Shown: positions 47,201-55,742 of the stretch, piece by piece
Layout: every line of letters starts with the position of its first letter
How positions within the stretch are numbered: position 1 is the stretch's first letter
DNA from: Gracilaria domingensis
Lineage: Eukaryota; Rhodophyta; Florideophyceae; Gracilariales; Gracilariaceae
NCBI GenBank assembly: GCA_022539475.1
Contig: VCMS01000049.1
Location: 186,001-250,000 of the forward strand
Length of the DNA stretch: 64,000 nt
Reading direction: 5' to 3'
Notes under the pieces: model-generated
What the model was told of the DNA's origin: nothing
Database searches by the model: none
The model's input: only the letters and a program-made list of their open reading frames with translations
Made by a program: the position numbers and the translations under genes

Positions 47201-47267
47201 CTTGTTCTTTTGTGTGTAGACCACGGACGTTATACGTTCCGACAGAAAAAGATCGTTGTGGAGCCAT
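44265..47267 (-). CDS. LINE ORF2: APE endonuclease and reverse transcriptase
   Basis: 1000 residues, open from ATG 47267 to TGA 44265. An exonuclease-endonuclease-phosphatase domain covers roughly residues 1-240: Asn13 in TYNVRG, Glu40 in LTETW, GDLNARHKDWD, and the catalytic SDHRPI. The RT follows with STGPDEVFVEAL, IHKKGDTRNPKNYRPI, LDLRKAYDSVPRDKL, GVPQGDPPSTTLFN and the catalytic FADD at residues 660-663. No RNase H domain is recognised; the C-terminal 250 residues are a thumb/tail region without a clear CCHC. The endonuclease would nick the 5S target and RT prime on the cut DNA. The start codon overlaps the ORF1 stop as TAATG, favouring translation by stop-start coupling. Confidence 0.92.
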   Translation of the reverse strand: MAPQRSFSVGTYNVRGLHTKEQVVAEWIQRNGIAVAALTETWLKPGDELETYISEQVALQPQCPNGKGYGGVALCVHPLLKYELLGKEANSVYQYVAIKAQGVSTVGLYLSPAATIQQTRECLHDIEELISLPFIIMGDLNARHKDWDKKDNTRGRFLRKHAMQRAWVINTPNEATRIPEPNARRESSTIDMFIARGIRLRRAEVNNGPWDGCSDHRPISAISDTEWPMNGKNQSRKVSHLRRIQPELLKKAAKTFEEKIPNITKEIHVCTSVQHFESIMKKLEDTLLQPWMNAKRWTPGKPRTGWSKDIHEWSKQRSKAYRRAIRTKRVEDWKVYKDLDKKIKRKAKQLRERRVQETFEQLAKNSTTKSSQMLSHITRERNRRISAALHHGSMLKHKDFAAFVATPEGKGYVPNMQQFELDAKFYDHVITSIREAENGKSTGPDEVFVEALKTQPELFATLLVEIWSKCGKLCYMPVSWRTARLVPIHKKGDTRNPKNYRPITVISQLRKVVDKAIDKSIRASFTFHPAQLGFRPNVGIENAILRTTKMQHMGMRFTAVLDLRKAYDSVPRDKLMQLVNERLPKDIARMIAYILQPTILRDRENEEIENMNQSYEVRIGVPQGDPPSTTLFNMYMDLYAEKVMQTTEHYRNTGGGLIMFADDVKLQARTKTVLQNMLDMSTTWASEYKMTWGLPKCFVLQSQNGTPENFKLAGQSVQNVSSVEYLGVQLSAEGITEQRTVQRCEAAHLKLQELKNIGFWSQWLGVIRTIQLCKLVILPIAEYAIHLTPHSEMLQKKYSSVQVAIRRMIIATVARRDEARAQKLLQLPPLSYRKAILLSHLENRLERNVSCYDPNTTMEIIAREDLAALRLHRRLFALPPNSSRKALQCMWSRLCQTVARPMPCMRQNEFVPILKLKSSSLRNAGVGWYFNRFPLQNQHTITPIHLVRRSAWSYRTAYSNLKKKMKQTEWTPEEVKSVERAIETIIVVDDKALRNGDREG

Positions 47268-49195
47268 TACTGCAATTGGTTAGAAGTCTGGTTCTGCTCT
47301 GCACCACTCTCTTGCATCTCTGCTTCATTGCGTTCCTTAGGTTCATCTGCATTACCATCGGGTTTATCTGACTGGCGCTGCATTGGGACAGCAGTGGATC
47401 TAACTTGTTCTGGTGCATTGACGTTTGGATCTTTATGAATATCCTTCGGAAAGGTTGCATTCGATTTCGCGTTCTCTTTCTCGTGGATGACATTCAGTGG
47501 CACGTGGACGTCCTCTGTAATTGTTGTATCTCTGTTCTGATCGTTTTCAGTTCCTTTCTCTTCGTGTAGTAGTTGTTCCAGCCTGTCGTTCGCTTCCTTG
47601 AGCCTTGCAGCATACCAGCGTGTTGCTAGACCGTTTCTAGAGTTCCGGACACACCGTTGCATTCTTCTCACGATCCGCAAAAGGTTCTGCTTTTCTCGCT
47701 GTTTTTTGTCACTGATTTCACCATGTTTTTTCAAAGAGTCATCTGTTATAGCGAAGCTAGGCATGTGCTGCAACCCCAGGAGTTGAATTGTCTCAATAAG
47801 GTTTTGTTTTTCTGACTTAGTGGTAACTATTTCTAAAATGGATCCCCCAATGTATGATAATCCAAGCAACCCAGCTCTCGGAATGCTGTGCAGTAAGGAT
47901 TTTCTCACAATCCCATATGGAGAACGTCGAAGCCCTTTGACGTAGACCACATCTGTAATTGGAGTTGTACTAATGCGCAGATTGCTCGTGTTAATCGCAC
48001 TCAAGGTCTGATGGATTTTCACTCTCTGTTCATCCGGAAGATTTGCCATGCGTTCTTGTCTTACAACGTTCGACCAGGTCCTAGCAGTCTTTTCGGTGTG
48101 GGGGGTGATTTGCTTGTGTGGGTTATTTCTGTCAACGTTGTTTTCACCTTGTGACTGTTGCAACAGTGGCCATTCGTGATTGTTTCTCAGAACATCGACT
48201 TGGACATTTGAGCGGGACAGATTGGATTGGTACTCTGCTTGATTCTTTGTAAGTTGTTCGATTTTTTCTGTCAGCACATGGTTCTGGGTCTTTAACGCTA
48301 TGATGGTGGATTCCATGCTTTTGATTGTTTGAACTAAAGAATTCCAATCTCTGCTACTCACATGCATGCTTTGCTCGTGTTCCGACGTCTCCTTGCTAAC
48401 CTTGGCGCTTATTCTAGCCACTTGCTCCGTAATACTTGTTTCCCGTGCACGTTCAGATTGATCTTCGACTGGGTTACCAGTCTGTCCAAGTTTTTCAGCG
48501 ACAATTTGTACACGTTCTTCTCTGCCATGTTGAGCTTTCATTTCTACGGTACCCTTTGCATTAGAATCTTTTGTGCTTAGAACACGGCTCGTTCGGTGTC
48601 CTTGGTTATCGTAGTTTTCGCTGCTCCTTATAGCATTATTCTCACGAAGTATCTGCTCTTTCCACTTTGTACCAAGAGCAGAACTTACCACGTAATCTGC
48701 GGCTTCACCTGATAGAAACTTTCTACATGCGGTACAGCGCATAACTCTATTACCATTTGATTTATCCAATGCAAACCGTCCCACAGCTTGACATCTGGGA
48801 CATTGAAACTTCTTTCTATGTTCTTTTACTGCCAATTGAATCCAGTCTATCTCTTCCGTTTGATGCTTTTTCTGTTCCGCTATTATTTTCTTGTTAGCTT
48901 CAATCCATCGTTCAGCACTTTGTAGGGCTTGAAACACCACGGGACTATGAGCAGCGTTATGCAATAGGTTTATGACTGATCTCCCTTGAAAGTTACGGGT
49001 ACACATTTTGCATCTTAATGCCGGTCCTCTGTAGGGATTAGTTTTGTAGTATCCACTTGGTCTAATACTGCCAATATTCGTGCAGTATGCACACTGCAAT
49101 TCTGAAAGTACTTCGTCATTCAAAGTCCAGTTTTCTTTGTTTATCGCAGGATAAATTCGCATTGGCAGTACCCTGAGTAGGAACCCCATGATCAA
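47267..49195 (-). CDS. LINE ORF1: zinc-ribbon, coiled-coil RNA-binding-type protein
   Basis: 642 codons ending TAA at 47267-47269, which shares its last base with the ORF2 ATG. Two CX2C...CX2C zinc-ribbon-like units are near the N-terminus (Cys35/38 with Cys62/65, and Cys132/135 with Cys154/157). A coiled-coil-like stretch (TIKSMESTIIALKTQNHVLT and onward) is at about 290-330, and the C-terminus is Gln/Glu-rich. This fits an ORF1 chaperone role, though not the common L1 type with RRM. The first ATG (49195) lies inside the upstream frame; the ATG at 49162 is an alternative. Continuation from ORF0 by frameshifting is also possible. Confidence 0.8.
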   Translation of the reverse strand: MIMGFLLRVLPMRIYPAINKENWTLNDEVLSELQCAYCTNIGSIRPSGYYKTNPYRGPALRCKMCTRNFQGRSVINLLHNAAHSPVVFQALQSAERWIEANKKIIAEQKKHQTEEIDWIQLAVKEHRKKFQCPRCQAVGRFALDKSNGNRVMRCTACRKFLSGEAADYVVSSALGTKWKEQILRENNAIRSSENYDNQGHRTSRVLSTKDSNAKGTVEMKAQHGREERVQIVAEKLGQTGNPVEDQSERARETSITEQVARISAKVSKETSEHEQSMHVSSRDWNSLVQTIKSMESTIIALKTQNHVLTEKIEQLTKNQAEYQSNLSRSNVQVDVLRNNHEWPLLQQSQGENNVDRNNPHKQITPHTEKTARTWSNVVRQERMANLPDEQRVKIHQTLSAINTSNLRISTTPITDVVYVKGLRRSPYGIVRKSLLHSIPRAGLLGLSYIGGSILEIVTTKSEKQNLIETIQLLGLQHMPSFAITDDSLKKHGEISDKKQREKQNLLRIVRRMQRCVRNSRNGLATRWYAARLKEANDRLEQLLHEEKGTENDQNRDTTITEDVHVPLNVIHEKENAKSNATFPKDIHKDPNVNAPEQVRSTAVPMQRQSDKPDGNADEPKERNEAEMQESGAEQNQTSNQLQ

Positions 49196-49688
49196 CTACC
49201 GTTCGGCGAGTTGTGTCCACACGGGAATTTATCTGTTTCTCGGGTATGCAGTTTTCTTTTTGACTTTCAGAGCACTGCATGTCATCATTGTGTGCTTCTT
49301 TGTCAGTGTTTCTAGAGCTACCATAATTTTGAATTGGGTTCAGCTGGTCTTTGGCGCTCTTTTGCGTATTTTGCACATGTGTTTCCATTGTGTCTGTACC
49401 TTGGGCATTGCTAATGTCCTTCAAGACATTACTATCAAACATCACTGCCTCAGGAGCTGGGATAATCTGTTCATGATTGCTACTGATATTCACATTTCGT
49501 TTCTTGGGCTGTTTATCAATGTTTGTTCTGATTTCTTTCGTTTTACTCCTTGTGGACACTTTCTTCTCCGTTCTGCGCTTTGATATTGGCACAAGAGAGC
49601 CGTTCTCGTCATTTTGGTGCGGTCTTTTCTTTGTCTTCGGAGCTTGAGGGGACGGAGGAGAGCGTTGGGGGTGCTCAGCCCCGTTCAT
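49116..49688 (-). CDS. LINE ORF0: small basic leader protein
   Basis: 190 codons from the first ATG of the element (57 nt from its 5' end). It overlaps ORF1 by 80 bp in a different frame. The N-terminus is basic with Pro and Lys clusters (PKTKKRPHQ, KQPKKRN), suggesting a nuclear or nucleic-acid-binding segment; the rest is polar and likely disordered. I recognise no domain. It could be a separate product or the N-terminus of ORF1 joined by ribosomal frameshifting in the overlap. Confidence 0.55.
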   Translation of the reverse strand: MNGAEHPQRSPPSPQAPKTKKRPHQNDENGSLVPISKRRTEKKVSTRSKTKEIRTNIDKQPKKRNVNISSNHEQIIPAPEAVMFDSNVLKDISNAQGTDTMETHVQNTQKSAKDQLNPIQNYGSSRNTDKEAHNDDMQCSESQKENCIPEKQINSRVDTTRRTVVDHGVPTQGTANANLSCDKQRKLDFE

Positions 49689-49745
49689 AATGTTGATTTT
49701 TGATTAAATTTGCTGTATTTTTTTTTTTGAAGAAGGTGATTCGAG

Positions 49746-49792
49746 AGTTCGGGATGGGATGCGGCGCATGTCAGCTTGATATGGCTGAATGT
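49746..49792 (-). rRNA. 5S rRNA gene, 5' part (split by insertion)
   Basis: Minus strand begins ACATTCAGCCATATCAAGC and reaches CATCCCATCCCGAACT, where the non-LTR element interrupts. These 47 nt plus 73 nt at 43992-44064 make 120 nt. The eight terminal bases ACATTCAG pair with CTGAATGT at the 3' end, forming helix I. As arranged, the gene would not yield a normal 5S rRNA. Confidence 0.88.
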
Positions 49793-49831
49793 GATGATCA
49801 CAGGTTTCCCCAAGGTACTTGTGGAGGCGGT

Positions 49832-49906
49832 TCCAAGGGAGTGTCCCGCACTCCCTTGGACACGGCCAAAAGATTTTCTTATCTCCGGAGATTGCTCCGG
49901 AGATAA
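49832..49906. other. two perfect hairpins upstream of the 5S gene
   Basis: First inverted repeat: TCCAAGGGAGTG / CACTCCCTTGGA at 49832-49860 (12-bp stem, 5-nt loop). Second: TTATCTCCGGA / TCCGGAGATAA at 49879-49906 (11-bp stem, 6-nt loop). They lie 40-115 bp upstream of the 5S start in its direction of transcription. Confidence 0.75.
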
Positions 49907-49914
49907 AATCACCC

Positions 49915-50280
49915 TCCACCCCTGAACTGCGCCCGCCGCCGCGCCGCCGCATTAGGAAGCCCGCCGCCGCACCATAAAGCGCCGCCGCAAGAGGAAGCGC
50001 GCCGCCGCACCGATAAGCGCCGCCGCCGCCGCGTCGCCGCAAGAGGAAGCGCCGGCGCCGCGCCGCTGCGCAAGAAAAAGCGCCGGCGCCGCGCCGCCGC
50101 ATTAAGAAGCGTCGCTGCGCCGCCGCATTAAGAACCGTCGCCGCCGCCGCGCCGCCGCACCGAGAAGCGCCGCCGCCGCCGCCGACGCGACGCTGCGCAA
50201 GAAGAAGCGCCATCGCGCGCGCGCGAGGCCGCAGAAGAATCGAGGCGCGTGCCGCGCCGCGCCGGCGCGACGCCACACGG
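49915..50280. repeat. GC-rich GCCGCC / AAGCGC array
   Basis: Imperfect repeats of GCCGCCGC interrupted by AAGAGGAAGCGC and AAGAAGCG words. Frames through it are compositional. It sits between the 5S hairpins and R1 copy b, as the array at 33950-34420 sits near R1 copy a and a hairpin. Confidence 0.65.
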
Positions 50281-50299
50281 ACGAACAAATTGACACCCC

Positions 50300-51230
50300 A
50301 ATGTGACAATGCCCAAGACACCCCCCTACATGACTGAAGCACCAGATCACAAACCGCCAACCACCGATCTACATAACAAAGAACCGTATGTCGACATCAC
50401 TACCTACTATGGATATGGTGAGCAGACTAGGGTATTTGGTGAAAGCCGATGTTCAGCATGCAACTTAAGATAAACAAAGCATTGAAATTGTAGATATAAA
50501 CCCCCGAACCCGAGCGCTCAAAAAGCAACTCGGTTCGGGCAGACCACTTCCCCCTTCGACGACCCCTCCCCCCATCCTTGCCTCTCTCACCTTTCTTCCT
50601 CCCCTTCCGTCGTCACCAACCTTCATTCCTTTGGAAATCCCATTTTCCCTTAGCGCAGTCTGCGTCTCCCTGCCACCAACCTTTCCCCCTACATTTCCTT
50701 ATTCCCGGCGGCTCGGTCTCCCGCCGTTCCCTAACCAGTCGCCTTGTGCTGCCCTTCATTGGGCTCGTTCGCACATTGCGACCATCACACATCACTACGT
50801 CTCTGTTCTCCCAGACGGACGTTGGCAGTGTTACGCATTGCGCTGGTTTTTTTTCTGTCGCTACCTGGCCTGGTTCTTGGGTTGGTGGTGGCATCGACGA
50901 CAGACTCTATCGCTTTAGTCCTACCACACTATTGTCCCACCGACTGCGCTTGTGTGTCTTGGTCTATTGGCCCTGCTTTCTGTTGTTGTGTTGGCATTCG
51001 GCATTGAACGCCGAAGCACACTCTCGTTTAATTACTCTCCCCGCTTCCTGTTAGCGAAGAGTTTCCATCTATCTTGGGGTTATCTTGTCTGCTCCTGCAG
51101 GCATCTGAGCTACGTGAATTTGTCGCCCATTGGGCTGGTACTCTCGAGCATTTATTGTGTCGCTCTCCTTGGGTTTGTCACCACCCGCGCTGTTTCCCCC
51201 AAAAATGGCGTCCACAGTACTTTAATCTCA
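50300..51230 (-). repeat. dispersed repeat R1, copy b
   Basis: Reverse complement of the R1 copy at 32480-33190. On the minus strand it starts GGACGCCATTTTTGGGGG, has GCGCGGGTGGTGACAAACCC, TGCTCGAGAGTACCAGCCC, GGGAGACCGAGCCGCCGG and ends near TATGTAGATCGGTGGTTGGC. The middle (50820-51060) differs in length from copy a. No protein is supported. Confidence 0.7.
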
Positions 51231-51705
51231 GCTCAAAACGAGGTTGATACAACACGCCGCCCGCTATTGTGTACGTGATTCGCCTCCCATACGCAACGGC
51301 GGGCCATGCCGATTCCTCCTACATCATCGCTCCTCCTTCTTCGCGCGCCCTCCACCGCACCTCGCGAAGCCACGGCGCAACGGCGCCGCGCACGCCGGCC
51401 GCACCCACGCCCCTTCTCTCCGCCGCGCGCGCGCACGGCGCCGCCGCAGATCCGCACACTGACACGCCACGCACCGCCCGCGTCGAAGCGGCACAAACGT
51501 CTTCTGCGTTACATTTCGCGCGCTCGGTCGCTTCATGCCGAGTGGGACCTGCGTTCATCCATATGCCACGACATTGTTGCGCCTATCCTTCATCGCCGGT
51601 AGACCGCCGAGACGCCCAGGTGCAAAAGGTGCCCAATGACACCACACACAACAGAGTTGTGACGATGAAGCGCCAACAACCACGGCGTCGTTTGTCCGCT
51701 CTCGT
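51231..51705. other. GC-rich stretch, no gene seen
   Basis: Frames are open on both strands because of high GC. None has a recognisable domain. It would be the 3' flank of the M32 pseudogene on the minus strand. Confidence 0.4.
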
Positions 51706-52590
51706 TTACGAGTACAGAGTGGCGTACTTGTCTCGCAGGTAATCAACAAATTGCTGCGGATTGGGCGGCTCGCCGGCGACATTCTGCAACAGCGCGTCCA
51801 GCAACTCGCACAGACTGCCAACCTCGTGAATCTCAGTTCGAAGCCACTCTGTTATTCCACCAAACATCCCCCTCACAATGCGATCCTCAACATCCGCCAT
51901 CACGTTGTTCTTGAGGTGACGAAACAGCTGCGCCACCTTCATGGCGCCCAGCGTGTACGACGGGAAGTAGCCAAACGCGCCGCTGGGTCAGTGAATGTCG
52001 AGCAAGCAGCCGTGCTTGTCGTCCATCCCGTCCACGCCCAGCTGCCTCTTCAGTCCCTCGTTCCACGCGCTCGGCAAGTCCTTGACGTCCAGCGAGTCGT
52101 CCTGCAGCTTCCGCTCCAGCTCGAAGCGCAGCATGACATGAAACGGATACGTGAGCTCATCCGCGTCGACGCGGATAACCGCACTATTCACCTGACTCAC
52201 CGCGAAGAACAGGTCGCCTGCCGAAACCTACTTCGCATGCGGCAGTTGTTCGTGGATCTTCGGCAGCATGCCGCGCCAGAAGCTGACGTTCTGCCCAACC
52301 ACGAGCTCCCAAAACGGGCTTTGCGACTCACGCACGCCCATGGACAGCGGCTCGCTGTCGGGCAGCCCGGGGTACGTGACGCTGCGCCCCTGCTCGTACA
52401 TGGCGTGCCCCGTCTCGCAGATGGGGCCTATGACGCCTGGACACGGCAGCTGCGCGCTGTAGCGCGTGGTGATGCGCACGCCGTGCCGGCCGGCGCCGCC
52501 CGTGAAGGGGTGCACCGAGACGTCGATCCGGCGCCCTCTCAAGGTCGAAGCCGGCGCCTGCTTGCCAATCACGTTTTCTCAACAATAAAC
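51706..52590 (-). pseudogene. M32 metallocarboxypeptidase (Taq-type), dead
   Basis: C-terminal half of a carboxypeptidase Taq family gene. Visible blocks in order: GAGFDLE (about 52560), RIDVSVHPFTGG, VRITTRY, the metal site, GHAMYEQG, ESQSPFWELVVG, ADELTYPFHVMLRFELE, DVKDLPSAWNE, GCLLDIH, FGYFPSYTLGAMKVAQLF, ending at TAA 51706. The HEXXH zinc motif reads CETGH near 52405, so the first His is Cys. The frame has premature stops TAG near 52230 and TGA near 51990 (where Trp is usual), and a shift near 52540. The N-terminal half is not found. This is a degraded copy of a cytosolic peptidase. Confidence 0.85.
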
Positions 52591-52903
52591 CACAGACTCG
52601 TACATGACATGTTTCAACCTTCACACGTTAGAAAAGATTAGCTTCTGGATTACAGTGCCCCCCATGCCCAAGTCGCGCATTACAAGCCAACGTCGATACC
52701 GCGTCCCTGTGTATTCATCATGTATACGAACGCAAGGCGGTCGTCCGCTCGCCTCCATGGCAGCTGAAGCCTCCGCTTTCCATCTCCTTCCACCTGCATA
52801 TCTCTGAACGAATGAAACCATCCATCAACGCATACCTTTTAGTTCTAATGATATGGCCTTCCAAACAAAAGTTTTTGTTCAATTCGTGAGAACGGTTATC
52901 AAC

Positions 52904-54850
52904 CTATACGATGGGGTCTTCTTCACTCTTTTCTGTAGAGAGTCTCCCAGTTCTTGATAAATCCTTCGTTTGGTTCCGTGATTCACTCGAGGTAGATATC
53001 GTGGTGCTGCAACTTTCCCGCGAAGGCGGCTGAGGAATGAGCACTATAGCCAGAAACAATAAAAATCCAAGAGAATATGCGATGACGAAGAAAACCCAAA
53101 GTTTTCTGAAGCTCAATTTGGATTCAACTAGCACATTGCACTTCGGTAGCTTGTTGAAATACTGCATGATATTTGGAGTTGTTTGATTTCCCAGCAGGTC
53201 AAGCGTGGCTCGGCTCATTGGTTCAGTCAGGTTACTTCCTCTCGGAAGAAGCATTGATAGGCCACCACTCGAGAATGGTTCGCCGACGATCACAAAGCGC
53301 CCGCAATACCTTTCCCGAATAGCTAACGTAATGGCAGATTCCAAGCTCACAGCGTACTTACATCGGCCATCTTCGACAGCTTGGAACAATGATCTGTAAG
53401 AATTGTAATACTGCGGCGGGTTATCCCTATGACACGCACTACGAAAGAGAAGGGAACACTTCATGGTTAGGCAACCACTCTATTAAGAAAAACGAAGATA
53501 AGTTACAACGTACTCAACTGCGATGGAATTCCTCCAATATGTCTCGAGGGCACCTCCTGTTACAATGCAAATCTCGGAAGGGTCGATGTGGCAAAATACA
53601 AGATCATCGGCGGACTCAAACTTCGTCTGAAGGGATTCCTGTACCAGAGATGCTCTGATTGTTTTGTGAGGGAACAGGAAATTCGATATGGGGCATGTGA
53701 GTTTCTGAATATGAAGAACTACGAACAGTGTCGGGACGAGGAGAAATTGGACTTACGTCATACTAGCTTCGTACGATGAGACGAGGAACAGTGCAACGAC
53801 GGCTAGAATTATGTTTAGAAACCATTGACGCGGAGTGCTCCCATTCGAAACAACAGAATCGTCGGCCAACCAAATCATTCGCATCACTTCAGCAGAACCA
53901 GATGAACATGGCGATATGTAAGAGCTTGTCAACATTCCAACTACAGAATTTCATGAGTGCGCATGACCTACCTGTGCTCTGAATTGCCTTCCTTAGTCGA
54001 AACAGCAGGTCACTTTTAATAAGATAGTGTCTGTATCGTAGAAGTCTTGGAGACGTCTCCGGCAATGGTTCGTATGGAGCAGGAACAGCAAATTGTTTGT
54101 CAAGCACCTTCAGAAACGAAAACATAACGAACAAACCAAAAATGGCTGTCCAAACGTAGCCGTCAAAAGTTTGAACGAAGAACCATGTTTTCCCTGCTAC
54201 AGTTGCTTCAGCAACATGCGTAAACACCACGTATCGATCGTAGGCAAACGGCGGCAGGTAGTCAACCAGTCCGAAACGTTTCGACGTCTGGAACCAACCG
54301 CCGATCCCGATATCACATACGCAATCCGGGGGATCAATGATTTGTCCAGTTGTCCTGTTGGTACATTTGTGCATTTTGGATACGAAGGTATTGAAATCGG
54401 TAGAGTTGGGTCCACTGAATAGAAACATTGATGAGCATGTCCAATCGAGGTAGGACTGATGTTGAAGCAGATGTTCCTTTGATGACGCCGTCCAAACCGT
54501 TCTGAAAGAGGGGAACGGTGTGAAATTGAAGTTAGTACCGACAGCTATGATTTTGTATGGTGAAAATCGTTACAATGTCTGAGTAACATACATTCCAGTA
54601 TCTACGCTGATTGGGAAAGCTGATGGGGGGTTCATTCATCATACAGCATCGCAGTGATGGATGCGACGACAAAGCGCTCTGAACACCCCATGCGGTGGAG
54701 AACATCGCCATGAACCCAAGCAGTAAGGGGGTGTGCCCTTTCATACCAGGGAGATGGGGTTGGAATATCGGAAAGAGTATCAATTTGAGCTGAATTAGAC
54801 CCCGTTGTGACGGCATATCCCAACGGAGCGTTCGTGGCTGAACGAACTTC
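52904..54850 (-). CDS. ionotropic glutamate receptor-like channel, multi-exon
   Basis: Minus-strand gene whose last four exons can be read: 54501-53972, 53940-53757, 53654-53510 and 53479-52904 (TAG). Reading phases agree through introns 53941-53971 (31 nt), 53655-53756 (102 nt) and 53480-53509 (30 nt). Order: ligand-binding S1 (GIGGWFQTSKRFGLVDYLPPF), first membrane helix (TAIFGLFVMFSFLKVL), a pore-loop region, the helix ending FLVSSYEASMT (compare SYTANLA), S2 (SLFQAVEDGRCKYAVSLESA, GEPFSSGGLSMLLPRGSNL), and a last helix (FFVIAYSLGFLLFLAIVLI) with a Ser-rich tail. A likely earlier intron is 54502-54591; exons before it are unresolved, and no amino-terminal receptor domain was identified. 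It would be a ligand-gated cation channel in a membrane; ligand unknown. Confidence 0.8.
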
Positions 54851-55742
54851 GGAAACTTAGTGCGACGTGTGCGAGCGGCGATTCCCAGAGGCCGAGAATA
54901 TCCCACGGGCTAATCTTAGCACGGGAGAAGATGGTCGACTTCTACTGCTGCCCACGGCATACAAAAAGCGAGAAGAGGATCCAAGGGGCTCAACGCGGTG
55001 TATATGAGCACGGGCTCCTTGGTACCTTCGCCTGGGCGATCGTTTCGGGATGTAGTTTGCCCCTTTTCTTGTGCTCTATTGCAACCAATGATTTAGATAG
55101 ATTTGGCAAAGGACAACAATGGTGCTTTGTAAACAGGAATACACAGCAAAACAGAGCTCGAATTGAGCATTGGCCACACATCATAGAGATTACGAAGGCA
55201 AGGGCATGCGTCCTTGGACAAGCTCCACCTCAGAACCACTCTGGCAACGATGTACGAACTTGTACGTAAGGAGCAAATTGTCAAAAACAAAGTGTTGCTG
55301 TTGTGCGGGACTTTCCGCTTGTGCGTGTACTCGACCGGAAGGATATCTAAGGATAGCCCCGTTAGCGGTACCAAAGGCACACGCCGAACAAAAGGCCAAT
55401 ACACATTTGTCGTATACGGCAAATAAATGCTGTATTGTCCAGTTTCTTGACAAAAAAAATTCCAAAACGTTTAGAAATTGCCTTTGAGTAATATTCTATT
55501 GGGAATACCAAGTTTTGTATTCGTCCGAAATCCTGGCATGGATGAGGGCGCAAGGTATTCAAAACAAGAGACTGCTGGAAATGGAGCCGCCTAGACTTGT
55601 CACATCCATCTACGCAGCTGCAGTCGTTCGGGATAGAATCGTTAAATTGGTTTTGCACCTTCGTAGATGAAGCGCTAAAAGGCGTGTAGTTCGTTCTCCA
55701 TCGTGGCTGACGTGGCGCGCTGTCCACCTCCACGTACAAATC
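54851..55742. other. between channel and protease genes; 5' exons possible
   Basis: Probably contains the 5' end of the channel gene on the minus strand. A frame at 54880-54632 (GYAVTTGSNSAQIDTLSDIP, RFVVASITAMLYDE) reads like real protein and might be an exon, but I could not fit splice sites confidently. Nothing else is recognised. Confidence 0.35.

Larger units (their letters stand above)
44081..49745 (-). mobile_element. 5S-targeted non-LTR retrotransposon (APE-type LINE)
   Basis: A 5.67-kb minus-strand element lying exactly within a 5S rRNA gene. The 16-bp sequence AGTTCGGGATGGGATG (plus strand) occurs at both borders, 44065-44080 and 49746-49761, as a target duplication. The element starts CTCGAATCACC with a 57-nt leader before its first ATG, carries three ORFs, and ends ...ACTCAAATTA without a poly(A) tail. 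ORF1 and ORF2 are uninterrupted, suggesting recent insertion. Known 5S-specific elements such as Mutsu of the Tx1 clade have the same APE-type endonuclease; relationship to them is a hypothesis. Confidence 0.93.

Noticed and set aside
43992..49792. Two independent 5S pseudogenes
   Set aside because: The two parts are complementary in extent, same strand, overlap only by the 16-bp duplication and sum to 120 nt, so one split gene explains them better.
51751..52641. Plus-strand open frame of about 296 codons
   Set aside because: Antisense of the M32 pseudogene in GC-rich sequence; no recognisable domain.
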